Positions 7,588 to 15,684 of a stretch of 58,409 bases of DNA are shown here, in pieces (position 1 is the first letter of the stretch; every line of letters starts with the position of its first letter). The stretch is from Bacteroides sp. (GTDB taxonomy: Bacteria > Bacteroidota > Bacteroidia > Bacteroidales > Bacteroidaceae). Location of the stretch: assembly GCA_030152865.1 (NCBI GenBank), contig JASLIW010000159.1, positions 1 to 58,409 on the forward strand. The letters run 5' to 3'. The position numbers and the translations under genes are program-made. A model generated the notes under the pieces. That model was given only the letters and a program-made list of their open reading frames with translations. It was not told the origin of the DNA and made no database searches.

Positions 7588-10377
7588 TTAATGAGCTTCT
7601 AACCAGTTTTGGCCCCACCCAAAGTCTACTTTTAAGGGTACTGCTAGTGTATATGCGCTTTCCATTTCCTCTATGACTATCTTTTTAACTAGCTCTTTCT
7701 CCTCAGGTTTTACCGTGAAATTGAGTTCGTCATGTACTTGTAAAATCATTTTAGACTGTATTTTCTCTTCTTTAAATCTACGATTGATATTGATCATCGC
7801 AACTTTAATAATATCAGCAGCGCTTCCTTGTATTGGTGCATTAATTGCATTTCGCTCTGAAAAGCCTCTGACTATTGCATTTTTGGAGTTGATATCTGGC
7901 AAATACCTCTTTCTCTGGAAAATAGTCTCAACATATCCTTTCTCCTTAGCTGCTTCAATGCTCTGATCCATATAAGCTTTTACTTGTGGATAGGTTTCAA
8001 AATATCCTTTGATGAGCTCTTTGGCTTCACTTCTTTCTACTTGCATTCGTTGAGCTAAACCAAAAACAGATATACCATAAATAATTCCAAAATTCGCAGT
8101 CTTTGCTTTACGTCTTTCGTCACTAGTAACCTGTGTTCGGTCTATATTGTAGAGTTTTGCAGCTGTTAGGGCATGTATATCGTCGCCATGCTGAAATCCT
8201 TCTATCATATTTTGGTCCTCACTCAGGTGAGCCATCACTCTAAGTTCTATTTGTGAATAGTCAGCTGAAAAGAAGAGTTCACCTTCATTAGGGACAAAGG
8301 CTTTTCTGATTTCTTTTCCGTCACTATCTCTAATAGGAATATTTTGCAGGTTCGGATTACTTGAACTTAGTCTTCCTGTTGCAGTTACTGTTTGGTTGAA
8401 TGAGGTATGAATTTTCCCAGTCTTTTTGTTGATTAATTTAGGTAGAGCATCTACGTATGTACTCAGGAGCTTACGTAATCCTCGATAATCTAGAATTCTT
8501 TGTACGATAGGGTGTTTTGTTGTATAATTCAATAATACTTCTTCTGAAGTCACATATTGTCCAGTTTTTGTTTTCTTAGCTTTATCATCTATTTTAAGCT
8601 TATCAAAGAGTATTTCTCCAACTTGTTTTGGGGAACTTACATTAAAAGCTACTCCTGCAACCTCATGTATCTCTTTTTCTATAGCATTAAGTCTTCCTGT
8701 AAACTCTTTGGATAGGGAGTTTAGTGCTGGTATATCAAGTGATACTCCAGAATATTCCATATCTACTAGTACAGGTACGAGTGGCATCTCTATGCTGTAA
8801 AATAACTCTTCAGCCTTGTTCACTTTCAACTCCTCTTCTAATTTAGCTTTAAGCTGAAAGGTAATGTCTGCATCTTCGCATCCGTATACATATATCTGCT
8901 CTGGACTTAAATCTCTCATTGATTTTTGCTTTTTTCCTTTTGGGCCAATCAAATTTTCAATGGGAATTGTTGTGTGTCCCAGGTAGATTTCAGCTAAGTA
9001 GTCCATGTTATGTCTTAGCTCAGGCTGAACAACATAATGAGCAATCATTGTATCAAAGAGAGGACCACATACTTCTATTCCATAATTTTTTAGTACCAGT
9101 ATATCATATTTTATATTTTGTCCTATTTTGAGTGAATTTTTATTTTCGAGTATTGGCTTTAATAAATTTAGTCTATCCCTTGTACGTTTTTGATCTTTAG
9201 GGAAGGGGATGTAAAATGCCTCATTATTTTCTACACAGAAACTAATTCCTACTATCTCAGCTTCCATAGCTTCGAGTTGAGAGGTTTCTGTGTCTAGAGC
9301 GATTTCTTTTTTGTCTTTTATTTTAGCCACCAAATCAAGCATATCATCCTCTTTATCAATAAGTTGGTAGTCTTTAGATGGGTTTTCTGACTTCAAATGC
9401 TTCGATTCTTTTGTGTCGGCTGTGGGATTGCCTGCATTTATTGCAAATAAATCACCTTGAATTGGGCCCGTTGGTGAATCCTGGAGCGTTGGAGATTCTG
9501 TTTCGTTTGTTATTCGCTCTAATAAAGTTTTAAATTCAAGCTCCTCAAAAATTTCTTTAATTTCCGTTTTGTTTAATTCTTCACGAACTAATCTTTCAAG
9601 TTCAAGCTGTATCGGCGCATCTGTTTTAATCGTGGCCAAAAATTTTGAAAATTTTATTTGCTCTTTATTTTCTTCTACTTTTTTACGAACAGCTCCTTTT
9701 ATCTCGGAAGTATTATCCAATAAGTTTTCGATTGATCCAAATTGCTTCAGTAGCTTTTGAGCTGTTTTGATGCCAACTCCTGGACAGCCTGGTATATTGT
9801 CTGAAGCATCACCCATTAAGCCTAAGAGATCGATGACTTGTTTTTGATCTTCTAATTCATATTTCTCCTTAACTTCTTTAGGGCCTAGAACTTCGATCTC
9901 TTTTCCTCCGTATCTGGGTCTATACATATATACATACTCATCCACTAGTTGGGCATAATCCTTGTCAGGAGTCATCATATAGGTGAGTACTTTTTTGTCG
10001 TTGGCTTGTGAAGCGAGTGTTCCAATAACATCATCGGCCTCATATCCCTTAACTTCGAGTATCGGTATGTTATAGGCCTCAATGATACGTTTTATATAGG
10101 GTACTGCCAGTTTTATGTCCTCTGGCGTCGCCTCTCTCTGTGCCTTGTATTCTTTATAAACTTCGTGCCTAAATGTTGGTCCCGCTGGATCAAAAGCAAT
10201 TCCAATGTGTGTAGGTTCTTCTTTTTCTAGAATTTCTTCTAAAGTGTTTACAAAACCGAATATAGCTGAGGTGTTGAAACCCTTTGAATTAATCCTAGGA
10301 TTCCTTATAAAGGCATAATAGGATCTGTATATGAGAGCGTAAGCATCTAAAAGAAATAGTTTATTATTTTGTTTCAT
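7588..10377 (-). CDS. polA: DNA polymerase I
   Basis: A three-domain DNA polymerase for Okazaki-fragment processing and repair. The N-terminal 5'-3' exonuclease starts KLFLLDAYALIYRSYYAF and contains GYEADDVIGTLA and GDASDNIPGCPGVGIKTA. The 3'-5' exonuclease domain keeps its DxE motif (ALDTETSQ). The polymerase domain has motif A FSADYSQIELRVMAH, motif B RRKAKTANFGIIYG and motif C QVHDELNF. The open frame extends 28 codons upstream, but that part has no homology and runs towards the divergent promoter; the ATG at 10377 (MKQNNKLFLLD) gives about 929 residues, the normal length. Confidence 0.96.
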   Translation of the reverse strand: MKQNNKLFLLDAYALIYRSYYAFIRNPRINSKGFNTSAIFGFVNTLEEILEKEEPTHIGIAFDPAGPTFRHEVYKEYKAQREATPEDIKLAVPYIKRIIEAYNIPILEVKGYEADDVIGTLASQANDKKVLTYMMTPDKDYAQLVDEYVYMYRPRYGGKEIEVLGPKEVKEKYELEDQKQVIDLLGLMGDASDNIPGCPGVGIKTAQKLLKQFGSIENLLDNTSEIKGAVRKKVEENKEQIKFSKFLATIKTDAPIQLELERLVREELNKTEIKEIFEELEFKTLLERITNETESPTLQDSPTGPIQGDLFAINAGNPTADTKESKHLKSENPSKDYQLIDKEDDMLDLVAKIKDKKEIALDTETSQLEAMEAEIVGISFCVENNEAFYIPFPKDQKRTRDRLNLLKPILENKNSLKIGQNIKYDILVLKNYGIEVCGPLFDTMIAHYVVQPELRHNMDYLAEIYLGHTTIPIENLIGPKGKKQKSMRDLSPEQIYVYGCEDADITFQLKAKLEEELKVNKAEELFYSIEMPLVPVLVDMEYSGVSLDIPALNSLSKEFTGRLNAIEKEIHEVAGVAFNVSSPKQVGEILFDKLKIDDKAKKTKTGQYVTSEEVLLNYTTKHPIVQRILDYRGLRKLLSTYVDALPKLINKKTGKIHTSFNQTVTATGRLSSSNPNLQNIPIRDSDGKEIRKAFVPNEGELFFSADYSQIELRVMAHLSEDQNMIEGFQHGDDIHALTAAKLYNIDRTQVTSDERRKAKTANFGIIYGISVFGLAQRMQVERSEAKELIKGYFETYPQVKAYMDQSIEAAKEKGYVETIFQRKRYLPDINSKNAIVRGFSERNAINAPIQGSAADIIKVAMININRRFKEEKIQSKMILQVHDELNFTVKPEEKELVKKIVIEEMESAYTLAVPLKVDFGWGQNWLEAH

Positions 10378-10437
10378 GGAATTATATATTTTCACAGGTA
10401 AATGTAGCAAAAAATAAGGTATTAAGTGTTTTATTAT

Positions 10438-10445
10438 TACTTTTG
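10438..10445 (+). promoter_or_regulatory. Candidate -7 box for the polyprenyl synthase gene
   Basis: TACTTTTG matches TAnnTTTG, 18 bases upstream of the ATG at 10464. It argues against the upstream in-frame start at 10443, which would overlap it. Confidence 0.45.
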
Positions 10446-10463
10446 TATATAAAGTATACATCG

Positions 10464-11438
10464 ATGAGTCAGTTACAAGAAATACGTAAACCGATTGAAC
10501 AGGAACTCCTAGAGTTCAAACGCATTTTTGATAAATCTGTTCATAGCTCTAATCCATTGTTGAATCAAGCGATTCACCATATTAAAAAGGGCTCTGGCAA
10601 GATGATGCGACCCATTTTAGTTCTTCTTTTATCAAAGCTCAAAGGTGAGATAAGGAAAGAATCTTTGTATGCAGCTGTATCTTTGGAGCTCCTACATACA
10701 GCTAGCTTAGTCCATGATGATGTTGTAGATGAGAGTGGACTCCGGCGTGGTCAAAAATCTGTGAATGCCTTATTCGATAACAAGCTATCAGTGCTTGTCG
10801 GAGATTTTCTTTTGGCAACTAGTCTAATGCAGGTTTCTAAAACAGAGAACTTTGACATTATTAATGTTGTTTCTACTCTTGGACAGGAGCTAGCTGAAGG
10901 AGAGATTCTTCAACTCTCTAACATTGATAATAGAGAGTTTTCTGAAGATGTATATTTTGATATCATTTATAAGAAAACAGCGGCCTTATTTGCAGCTTGT
11001 GCCAAGGTGGCGGCTCTCTCTTCAGGTGCTACACAAGAGGAAGTCTTAGAGATGACTCGGTTTGGGGAGCTACTAGGTATTTGCTTTCAAATTAAAGATG
11101 ATATTTTTGATTACTCTAGTTCAAACGATATAGGTAAGCCTACTGGCAATGACATGCTCGAAGGTAAGTTAACATTACCTGCTTTATTTGCACTAAACAC
11201 TAGGTCTAATGCCGAGCTTAGATCCTTAGCTTTTGCAGTAAAAGAGGGGAGTGCAACCGATACTGACATACAACATTTTATTCGTTTAATTATCGACTGC
11301 GGGGGCTTAGCGTATGCAGAACAAACCATGTTGAAATACCGTGAACAAGCCCTAGCTATACTGGGTGATTTGCCTGATTCCTCGATTAAGCAATCGCTAA
11401 CAGACTACTTAGATTATATTGTTTTACGAAAAAAATAA
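10464..11438 (+). CDS. Polyprenyl diphosphate synthase (long-chain, trans type)
   Basis: This enzyme condenses isopentenyl diphosphate units into a long prenyl chain, probably for the menaquinone side chain. About 324 residues carry both aspartate-rich motifs: LVHDDVVDES (first DDxxD region) and QIKDDIFDYSS (second). GSGKMMRPILVLLL supplies the basic substrate-binding region. Length and motifs fit the IspB/octaprenyl synthase family; chain length cannot be judged reliably. The start is set at 10464 because the earlier ATG overlaps the -7 box. It is divergent from polA and ends in a palindromic terminator. Confidence 0.9.
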   Translation: MSQLQEIRKPIEQELLEFKRIFDKSVHSSNPLLNQAIHHIKKGSGKMMRPILVLLLSKLKGEIRKESLYAAVSLELLHTASLVHDDVVDESGLRRGQKSVNALFDNKLSVLVGDFLLATSLMQVSKTENFDIINVVSTLGQELAEGEILQLSNIDNREFSEDVYFDIIYKKTAALFAACAKVAALSSGATQEEVLEMTRFGELLGICFQIKDDIFDYSSSNDIGKPTGNDMLEGKLTLPALFALNTRSNAELRSLAFAVKEGSATDTDIQHFIRLIIDCGGLAYAEQTMLKYREQALAILGDLPDSSIKQSLTDYLDYIVLRKK

Positions 11439-11459
11439 ACCGTGTCTTAAGACACGGTT
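11438..11459. terminator. Bidirectional terminator between convergent genes
   Basis: A perfect 22-bp palindrome (AACCGTGTCTT and its complement) overlaps the last base of the polyprenyl synthase stop codon and is followed by T-rich sequence. The other side serves deoC. Confidence 0.85.
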
Positions 11460-11487
11460 CTTTCTTTAATATACTTTATTCTAGGTC

Positions 11488-12384
11488 TTAGAAAAAGTTG
11501 ATTTCTTGCCCTTTTACTTCTGATAGAATGAGATTGGCTAGGCGGCTCGTACCTAGTCTAAATAAGTGGTTATTTAGCCACTCTTCACCTAGTACTTCTT
11601 TAACAATAGTATAATATTTAAGAGCATCTTCTACTGTGGATAATCCACCCGCTGGTTTAAATCCTACTTTACGACCTGTTTCAAGGTAATACTCTTTTAT
11701 TGCTTTACACATCACATATGCAGCTTCTGGAGTAGCTGCAGGATCCATCTTTCCTGTAGATGTTTTGATAAAGTCTGCACCTGAGTACATGGCAAGTATG
11801 GATGCTTTCTTTATATTAGCTGCTGATTTGAGTGCGCCAGTCTCCAAGATTACCTTCATGTGGTGGTTCTTGCAAACCTCTTTTAGTTCTTCCACCTCAT
11901 CACACATAGACTCATAATCTCCGCTCAAAAAGCTTCCTACATTGATTACGATATCTATTTCAGTAGCTCCATCGTGTAATGCCATAGATGTTTCAGCTAT
12001 TTTTATCTCTGTAAATGTTTGAGAAGAGGGGAAACCTGCAGCAACACAGGCAATATTTACATCTTCCACTTCTAGTGTATTACTTACAATTTTGGCAAAA
12101 TTTGGATAAACACAGATTGCAGCAACACTTCCCATTTCTGCATATTCCTCATCAAATTCATTTACTTTTTCAGTGAACTTAAGTACACTCTCTTGGCTAT
12201 CTGTGGTCTTTAAGGTAGTTAGGTCAATGCAGTTGAACAGAAACTTTTTCACCTCAGTTGTGTTGTTTTCACTAAGCTTCTCTGCCATCAGCTGTTCAAC
12301 TTCTTGAGCTACTACAGCATCTTCTAAGTTAGTATTATACTTACTCAATGCTAATTCATACTTGGTCATCTCTTTGTTACTCAT
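11488..12384 (-). CDS. deoC: Deoxyribose-phosphate aldolase
   Basis: DeoC splits 2-deoxyribose 5-phosphate into acetaldehyde and glyceraldehyde 3-phosphate in deoxynucleoside catabolism. The 298 residues include VCVYPNF-like substrate-binding sequence (AAICVYPNFAKIV), EIDIVINVGSFLSG, VILETGAL, and ADFIKTSTGK with the Schiff-base Lys. The protein is about 40 residues longer than the E. coli enzyme because of an N-terminal extension, as usual in Bacteroidetes. It starts one base after the mazG-like stop and is the last gene of the mnmG-to-deoC run. Confidence 0.95.
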   Translation of the reverse strand: MSNKEMTKYELALSKYNTNLEDAVVAQEVEQLMAEKLSENNTTEVKKFLFNCIDLTTLKTTDSQESVLKFTEKVNEFDEEYAEMGSVAAICVYPNFAKIVSNTLEVEDVNIACVAAGFPSSQTFTEIKIAETSMALHDGATEIDIVINVGSFLSGDYESMCDEVEELKEVCKNHHMKVILETGALKSAANIKKASILAMYSGADFIKTSTGKMDPAATPEAAYVMCKAIKEYYLETGRKVGFKPAGGLSTVEDALKYYTIVKEVLGEEWLNNHLFRLGTSRLANLILSEVKGQEINFF

Positions 12385-12385
12385 C

Positions 12386-12709
12386 TTATTTTAGTTTTAT
12401 ATTTTCTTGGTGTCTAAGTCTATCTCTTTTTGTCTTTTTCTCAAAACTGGCTATTAATGCTTGATTTAGATCTACTCCTGTTTGGTTAGCAAGGCAGATC
12501 AAGACCCAAAGCACGTCAGCTAGCTCTTCTTCAAGTTTGTCTTCCTCACCATCTTTGAATGATTGCTCTCCATACTTTCTGGCCATAACTCGAGCCAACT
12601 CACCCACCTCCTCGGTAAGTATAGCCATATTGGTTAGTTCGCTGAAGTATCTTACACCAATAGTTTTTATCCATTGGTCCACTTTCTTTTGCGCTTCCTC
12701 TATCGTCAT
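12386..12709 (-). CDS. MazG-like nucleotide pyrophosphohydrolase
   Basis: A 107-residue all-alpha NTP pyrophosphohydrolase. The EExxE metal motif is visible in TEEVGELARVMARKYGE and the second acidic helix in LEEELADVLWVLICLAN. Such small MazG-like proteins hydrolyse non-canonical or excess (d)NTPs as house-cleaning enzymes. Its ATG overlaps the last base of dtd's stop codon, which suggests translational coupling. The preferred nucleotide is not visible in the sequence. Confidence 0.9.
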   Translation of the reverse strand: MTIEEAQKKVDQWIKTIGVRYFSELTNMAILTEEVGELARVMARKYGEQSFKDGEEDKLEEELADVLWVLICLANQTGVDLNQALIASFEKKTKRDRLRHQENIKLK

Positions 12710-13161
12710 TATTCTTTATTTTTAGTATCCATACAAATGGTGACAGGTCCATCATTAATTAGCTCGACCTGCATGTCTGCTCCAAATTGACCCGTACCAA
12801 TGTCTTTTCCTAATGTAGCCTCTAATGTCCGTATAAACTCGTGGTAGAGTGGGGTGGCTACCTCTGGTTTAGCAGCTCTAATGTAAGAGGGGCGATTACC
12901 TTTTTTGGTAGATGCATGTAATGTAAATTGGCTAATTAGTAATATATCTCCATTTGTATCTTGAATGGATAAGTTCATTACGCCCTCTTGGTCGTCAAAA
13001 ATCCTCATATTAACGATCTTTCTACATAACCACGCTATGTCCTCACTGCTGTCTTCATTCTCTATTCCAAGCAAAATTAGCAAGCCTTTCCCTATTTCAG
13101 ACTTGATTTTGTTATTTGTTGTTACAGAGGCTTTTTTTACACGTTGTATTACTACTCTCAT
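12709..13161 (-). CDS. dtd: D-aminoacyl-tRNA deacylase
   Basis: Dtd removes D-amino acids (and glycine) mischarged onto tRNA. The 150 residues begin MRVVIQRVKKASVTTNNK and contain the family motifs SQFTLHASTKKGNRPSY and, at the C-terminus, NDGPVTICMDT with the Gly-cis-Pro pair that gives chiral proofreading. Full length. It sits between uvrC and the mazG-like gene in the conserved Bacteroidales order. Confidence 0.96.
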   Translation of the reverse strand: MRVVIQRVKKASVTTNNKIKSEIGKGLLILLGIENEDSSEDIAWLCRKIVNMRIFDDQEGVMNLSIQDTNGDILLISQFTLHASTKKGNRPSYIRAAKPEVATPLYHEFIRTLEATLGKDIGTGQFGADMQVELINDGPVTICMDTKNKE

Positions 13162-13198
13162 ATTACTGTCTACTTTACAAAGTTATAAATATAAGTGA

Positions 13199-15049
13199 TT
13201 ATTTCTTTGTTTCCGGTTTATTATGTAGTGCATTCCATAGTCTCAATCCCTTGGCTTTTCCTATCAGCGCTACAAGCTCTTCCTGACTACTTTGTCTTAT
13301 TCGTTTTATACTTCCGTAGTGTTTGAGTAATTGCTGCTTGGTTTTGGGTCCAATACCAGCTACGTTATCTAGCTCAGATTGAACTTGTCTCTTGCTGCGC
13401 TTGTCACGATGAAACTGAATAGCAAATCTATGCACTTCATCTTGTATGCGTTCCATGAGTTTAAACAATCCGCTGCCCACTTCGAGCCCAATCGTTTGTG
13501 CTGGAAATCCATACAATAATTCAGTCGTTTTATGTCTCTCATCTTTCGCTAGTCCAGCTATGGGTATCTCAATTCTAAGCTCATCTAAGGCAGTTTTTAC
13601 TACACCCATCTGTCCTTTTCCTCCATCTGTAATAATCAAATCGGGTAGGGGCGCTTTCTCTTCAATAAGCCTGCTATATCTCCTCTTGACTACTTCATGC
13701 ATAGAGGCGTAATCATCAGGTCCAACGACTGTTTTAATATTGTACCGCCTATACTCCTTTTTTGCTGGCTTAGCACCCTTAAAGACAATACAAGCAGCAA
13801 CAGCATCTGAGCCTTGAATGTTGGAGTTATCAAAACTCTCAATATGCATAGGCAGTTTTTTGAGTTGTAGTTTATCTTGTAGCTCCTTTAAGAGTCTAAT
13901 ACTTCTTTGAGCAGGATTTAGTTTATCTGCCTGTTTTAATCGGTCAATTTTGTACTGTTTGACATTGAGCTTAGATAAATCTAGTAATTTTCTTTTTTCT
14001 CCTCGTTGAGGGATAGTAAACTTGACGTTATTGAGCTCTATAGCTAGTTCAAATGGTATAACTATTTCTTTGGCTTTACTCCCAAACCTTTTACGCATTT
14101 CTACTATACCCATGGCCAGAAGCTCTTGTTCTGTTTCATCTAGCTTCTTTTTATATTCAAAAGTATAGGCTTGATTGATTGCTCCGTTTTCTATGTGCAG
14201 ATAGTTTATATAGGCTGCTTTTCTCCCATCACTTTCAATTGAAAATACATCTATGTTGTGTATAAGGGTGCTGACCACCTCTGACTTACTTCTATAATTC
14301 TCGATTAGCCTTAGCTTCTCCTTGTACTCCTGTGCTTTCTCAAACTGCAGAGCCTCTGCATGCTCCTGCATCTTTATTTTTAGTCTATCGCTTATTTCAC
14401 GTGTACGTCCTTTTAATATCTCCTTTACCTCTTCAATGTTTCTCATATAGTCTTCGTGAGTTTGCAATCCTTCGCAGGGACCCAGGCATGTCTTCAAATG
14501 ATAATCAAGGCAAACCTTAAAACGCCCTTCTCTGATATTATAAGGGCTAAGGTTGTGTTTGCAAGTGCGAATTGGGTATAGCTTTTTGATAAGATCTAGT
14601 AAGGTGTGCATAGTAGGCAGGTGTGTGTATGGACCATAATAAGATGAGCCATTATTTATAACCTTCCTTGTTTTGAAGACTCTGGGAAAGTACTCGTTCT
14701 GCACACAAATAGAAGGGTAGGTCTTATCATCTTTAAGGAGTACGTTGTATCGTGGCTGGTGTTCCTTGATTAGGTTGTTTTCTAGCAGAAGAGCATCCTC
14801 TTCTGTGTTTACCACTATGTACTTTATATTCCGAATCCTTCGAACTAAAACAGTCGTTTTGTCGCTTTTGTGTTCTTTGTTGAAATAAGATGCTACTCTT
14901 CGCTTTAGGTTTTTAGCCTTTCCTACATAAATTATCTTATCCTTCTCGTCTAAGTATTGGTATATGCCAGGCTGCTCTGGTAGGCTTGCTACCAGAGTCT
15001 TCAGGTTTAGTTTCCACTTCCTTTTCTCTTCTTCCTTGCTTGTTGACAT
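13199..15049 (-). CDS. uvrC: Excinuclease ABC subunit C
   Basis: UvrC makes the dual incisions of nucleotide excision repair. The 616 residues show the GIY-YIG nuclease (GIYQYLDEKDKIIYVGKAKN, about residues 28-47), a UVR motif that binds UvrB (about 210-245), the RNase H-like endonuclease domain (about 390-540, with SFDNSNIQGSDAVA and LIITDGGKGQMG) and C-terminal HhH motifs (VAGIGPKTKQQLLKHYGS). Full length. Its start codon lies 10 bases downstream of a parS-like site. Confidence 0.96.
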   Translation of the reverse strand: MSTSKEEEKRKWKLNLKTLVASLPEQPGIYQYLDEKDKIIYVGKAKNLKRRVASYFNKEHKSDKTTVLVRRIRNIKYIVVNTEEDALLLENNLIKEHQPRYNVLLKDDKTYPSICVQNEYFPRVFKTRKVINNGSSYYGPYTHLPTMHTLLDLIKKLYPIRTCKHNLSPYNIREGRFKVCLDYHLKTCLGPCEGLQTHEDYMRNIEEVKEILKGRTREISDRLKIKMQEHAEALQFEKAQEYKEKLRLIENYRSKSEVVSTLIHNIDVFSIESDGRKAAYINYLHIENGAINQAYTFEYKKKLDETEQELLAMGIVEMRKRFGSKAKEIVIPFELAIELNNVKFTIPQRGEKRKLLDLSKLNVKQYKIDRLKQADKLNPAQRSIRLLKELQDKLQLKKLPMHIESFDNSNIQGSDAVAACIVFKGAKPAKKEYRRYNIKTVVGPDDYASMHEVVKRRYSRLIEEKAPLPDLIITDGGKGQMGVVKTALDELRIEIPIAGLAKDERHKTTELLYGFPAQTIGLEVGSGLFKLMERIQDEVHRFAIQFHRDKRSKRQVQSELDNVAGIGPKTKQQLLKHYGSIKRIRQSSQEELVALIGKAKGLRLWNALHNKPETKK

Positions 15050-15058
15050 AATAACTAA

Positions 15059-15074
15059 TGTTACACGTGGAACA
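15059..15074. promoter_or_regulatory. parS-like centromere site (copy 1)
   Basis: TGTTACACGTGGAACA matches the broadly conserved chromosomal parS pattern TGTTnCACGTGnAACA at every fixed position. It is in the short gap between apt and uvrC. The exact reverse complement occurs at 15668-15683. ParB bound here would spread and load SMC near the replication origin. No parA or parB gene is in the window. Confidence 0.75.
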
Positions 15075-15090
15075 TTCAGAGCTCTTAAGA

Positions 15091-15119
15091 TACAAAAAAC
15101 GCTACAAGAAGTAGCGTTT
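15091..15119 (-). terminator. Rho-independent terminator of apt
   Basis: A 9-bp stem (15097-15105 with 15111-15119) has loop AAGAA. On the minus strand it is followed by TTTTTTG-type sequence. It would separate apt from uvrC transcription. Confidence 0.75.
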
Positions 15120-15123
15120 AAGT

Positions 15124-15648
15124 TTATAGTTTTAATACTGAGTCGATCTCAATACCATCCGGGAAAGCTTTTCTGCCTTCTAGCTCCTTTAACTCTATCA
15201 GAAAGTTGACTAGTGTTTTCTTAGGCTTTAGCTGCTCTACTAGCTTTATAGCTGCCTTCATGGTACCGCCAGTCGCGAGTAGATCATCGTGAAGTAGGAC
15301 AACATCATCTTCACTTAACGCATCTTTGTGCATCTGTATCGTGTCTGTTCCATACTCCTTCTCATAGCTTTCTTCTATGGTTTGCGCAGGGAGCTTTCCA
15401 GGTTTTCGAATGGTAACAAAGCCGGCTCCAAGCTTAGTGGCAAGGATTGGCCCCATGATGAACCCCCTAGACTCTATACCTACCACCTTAGTGATTCCTT
15501 TATCTTTGTATTTCTCATACAGAAGCTCTCCTAGAAACTCTAGGGCTTTTGCGCTTTTGAACAGTGTGGTGATGTCGTAAAAGAGTATTCCATCTATAGG
15601 GAAGTTTTCAACTGTTCTAATCTCTTTTACCAAATCTTCTTTAGTCAT
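15124..15648 (-). CDS. apt: Adenine phosphoribosyltransferase
   Basis: Apt salvages adenine to AMP with PRPP. The 174-residue protein reads MTKEDLVKEIRTVENFPIDG and contains FYDITTLFKSAKAL, GIESRGFIMGPILA and the PRPP-binding loop VVLLHDDLLATGGTMKAA. An open frame extends 12 codons upstream to 15684, but that part overlaps the parS-like site and the mnmG stop. The ATG at 15648 is the usual family start. Both ends of the gene are bracketed by parS-like sites. Confidence 0.95.
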   Translation of the reverse strand: MTKEDLVKEIRTVENFPIDGILFYDITTLFKSAKALEFLGELLYEKYKDKGITKVVGIESRGFIMGPILATKLGAGFVTIRKPGKLPAQTIEESYEKEYGTDTIQMHKDALSEDDVVLLHDDLLATGGTMKAAIKLVEQLKPKKTLVNFLIELKELEGRKAFPDGIEIDSVLKL

Positions 15649-15667
15649 TATGTTTATCTGATTTATA

Positions 15668-15683
15668 TGTTCCACGTGTAACA
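15668..15683. promoter_or_regulatory. parS-like centromere site (copy 2)
   Basis: TGTTCCACGTGTAACA matches TGTTnCACGTGnAACA at every fixed position and is the exact reverse complement of 15059-15074. It lies between the mnmG stop (15685-15687) and the apt start. The two sites are 609 bases apart. Confidence 0.75.
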
Positions 15684-15684
15684 A

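Noticed and set aside
10378..10461. A longer polA N-terminus starting at 10461
   Set aside because: The added 28 codons are hydrophobic, lack homology and overlap the opposite promoter; MKQNNKLFLLD is the family start.
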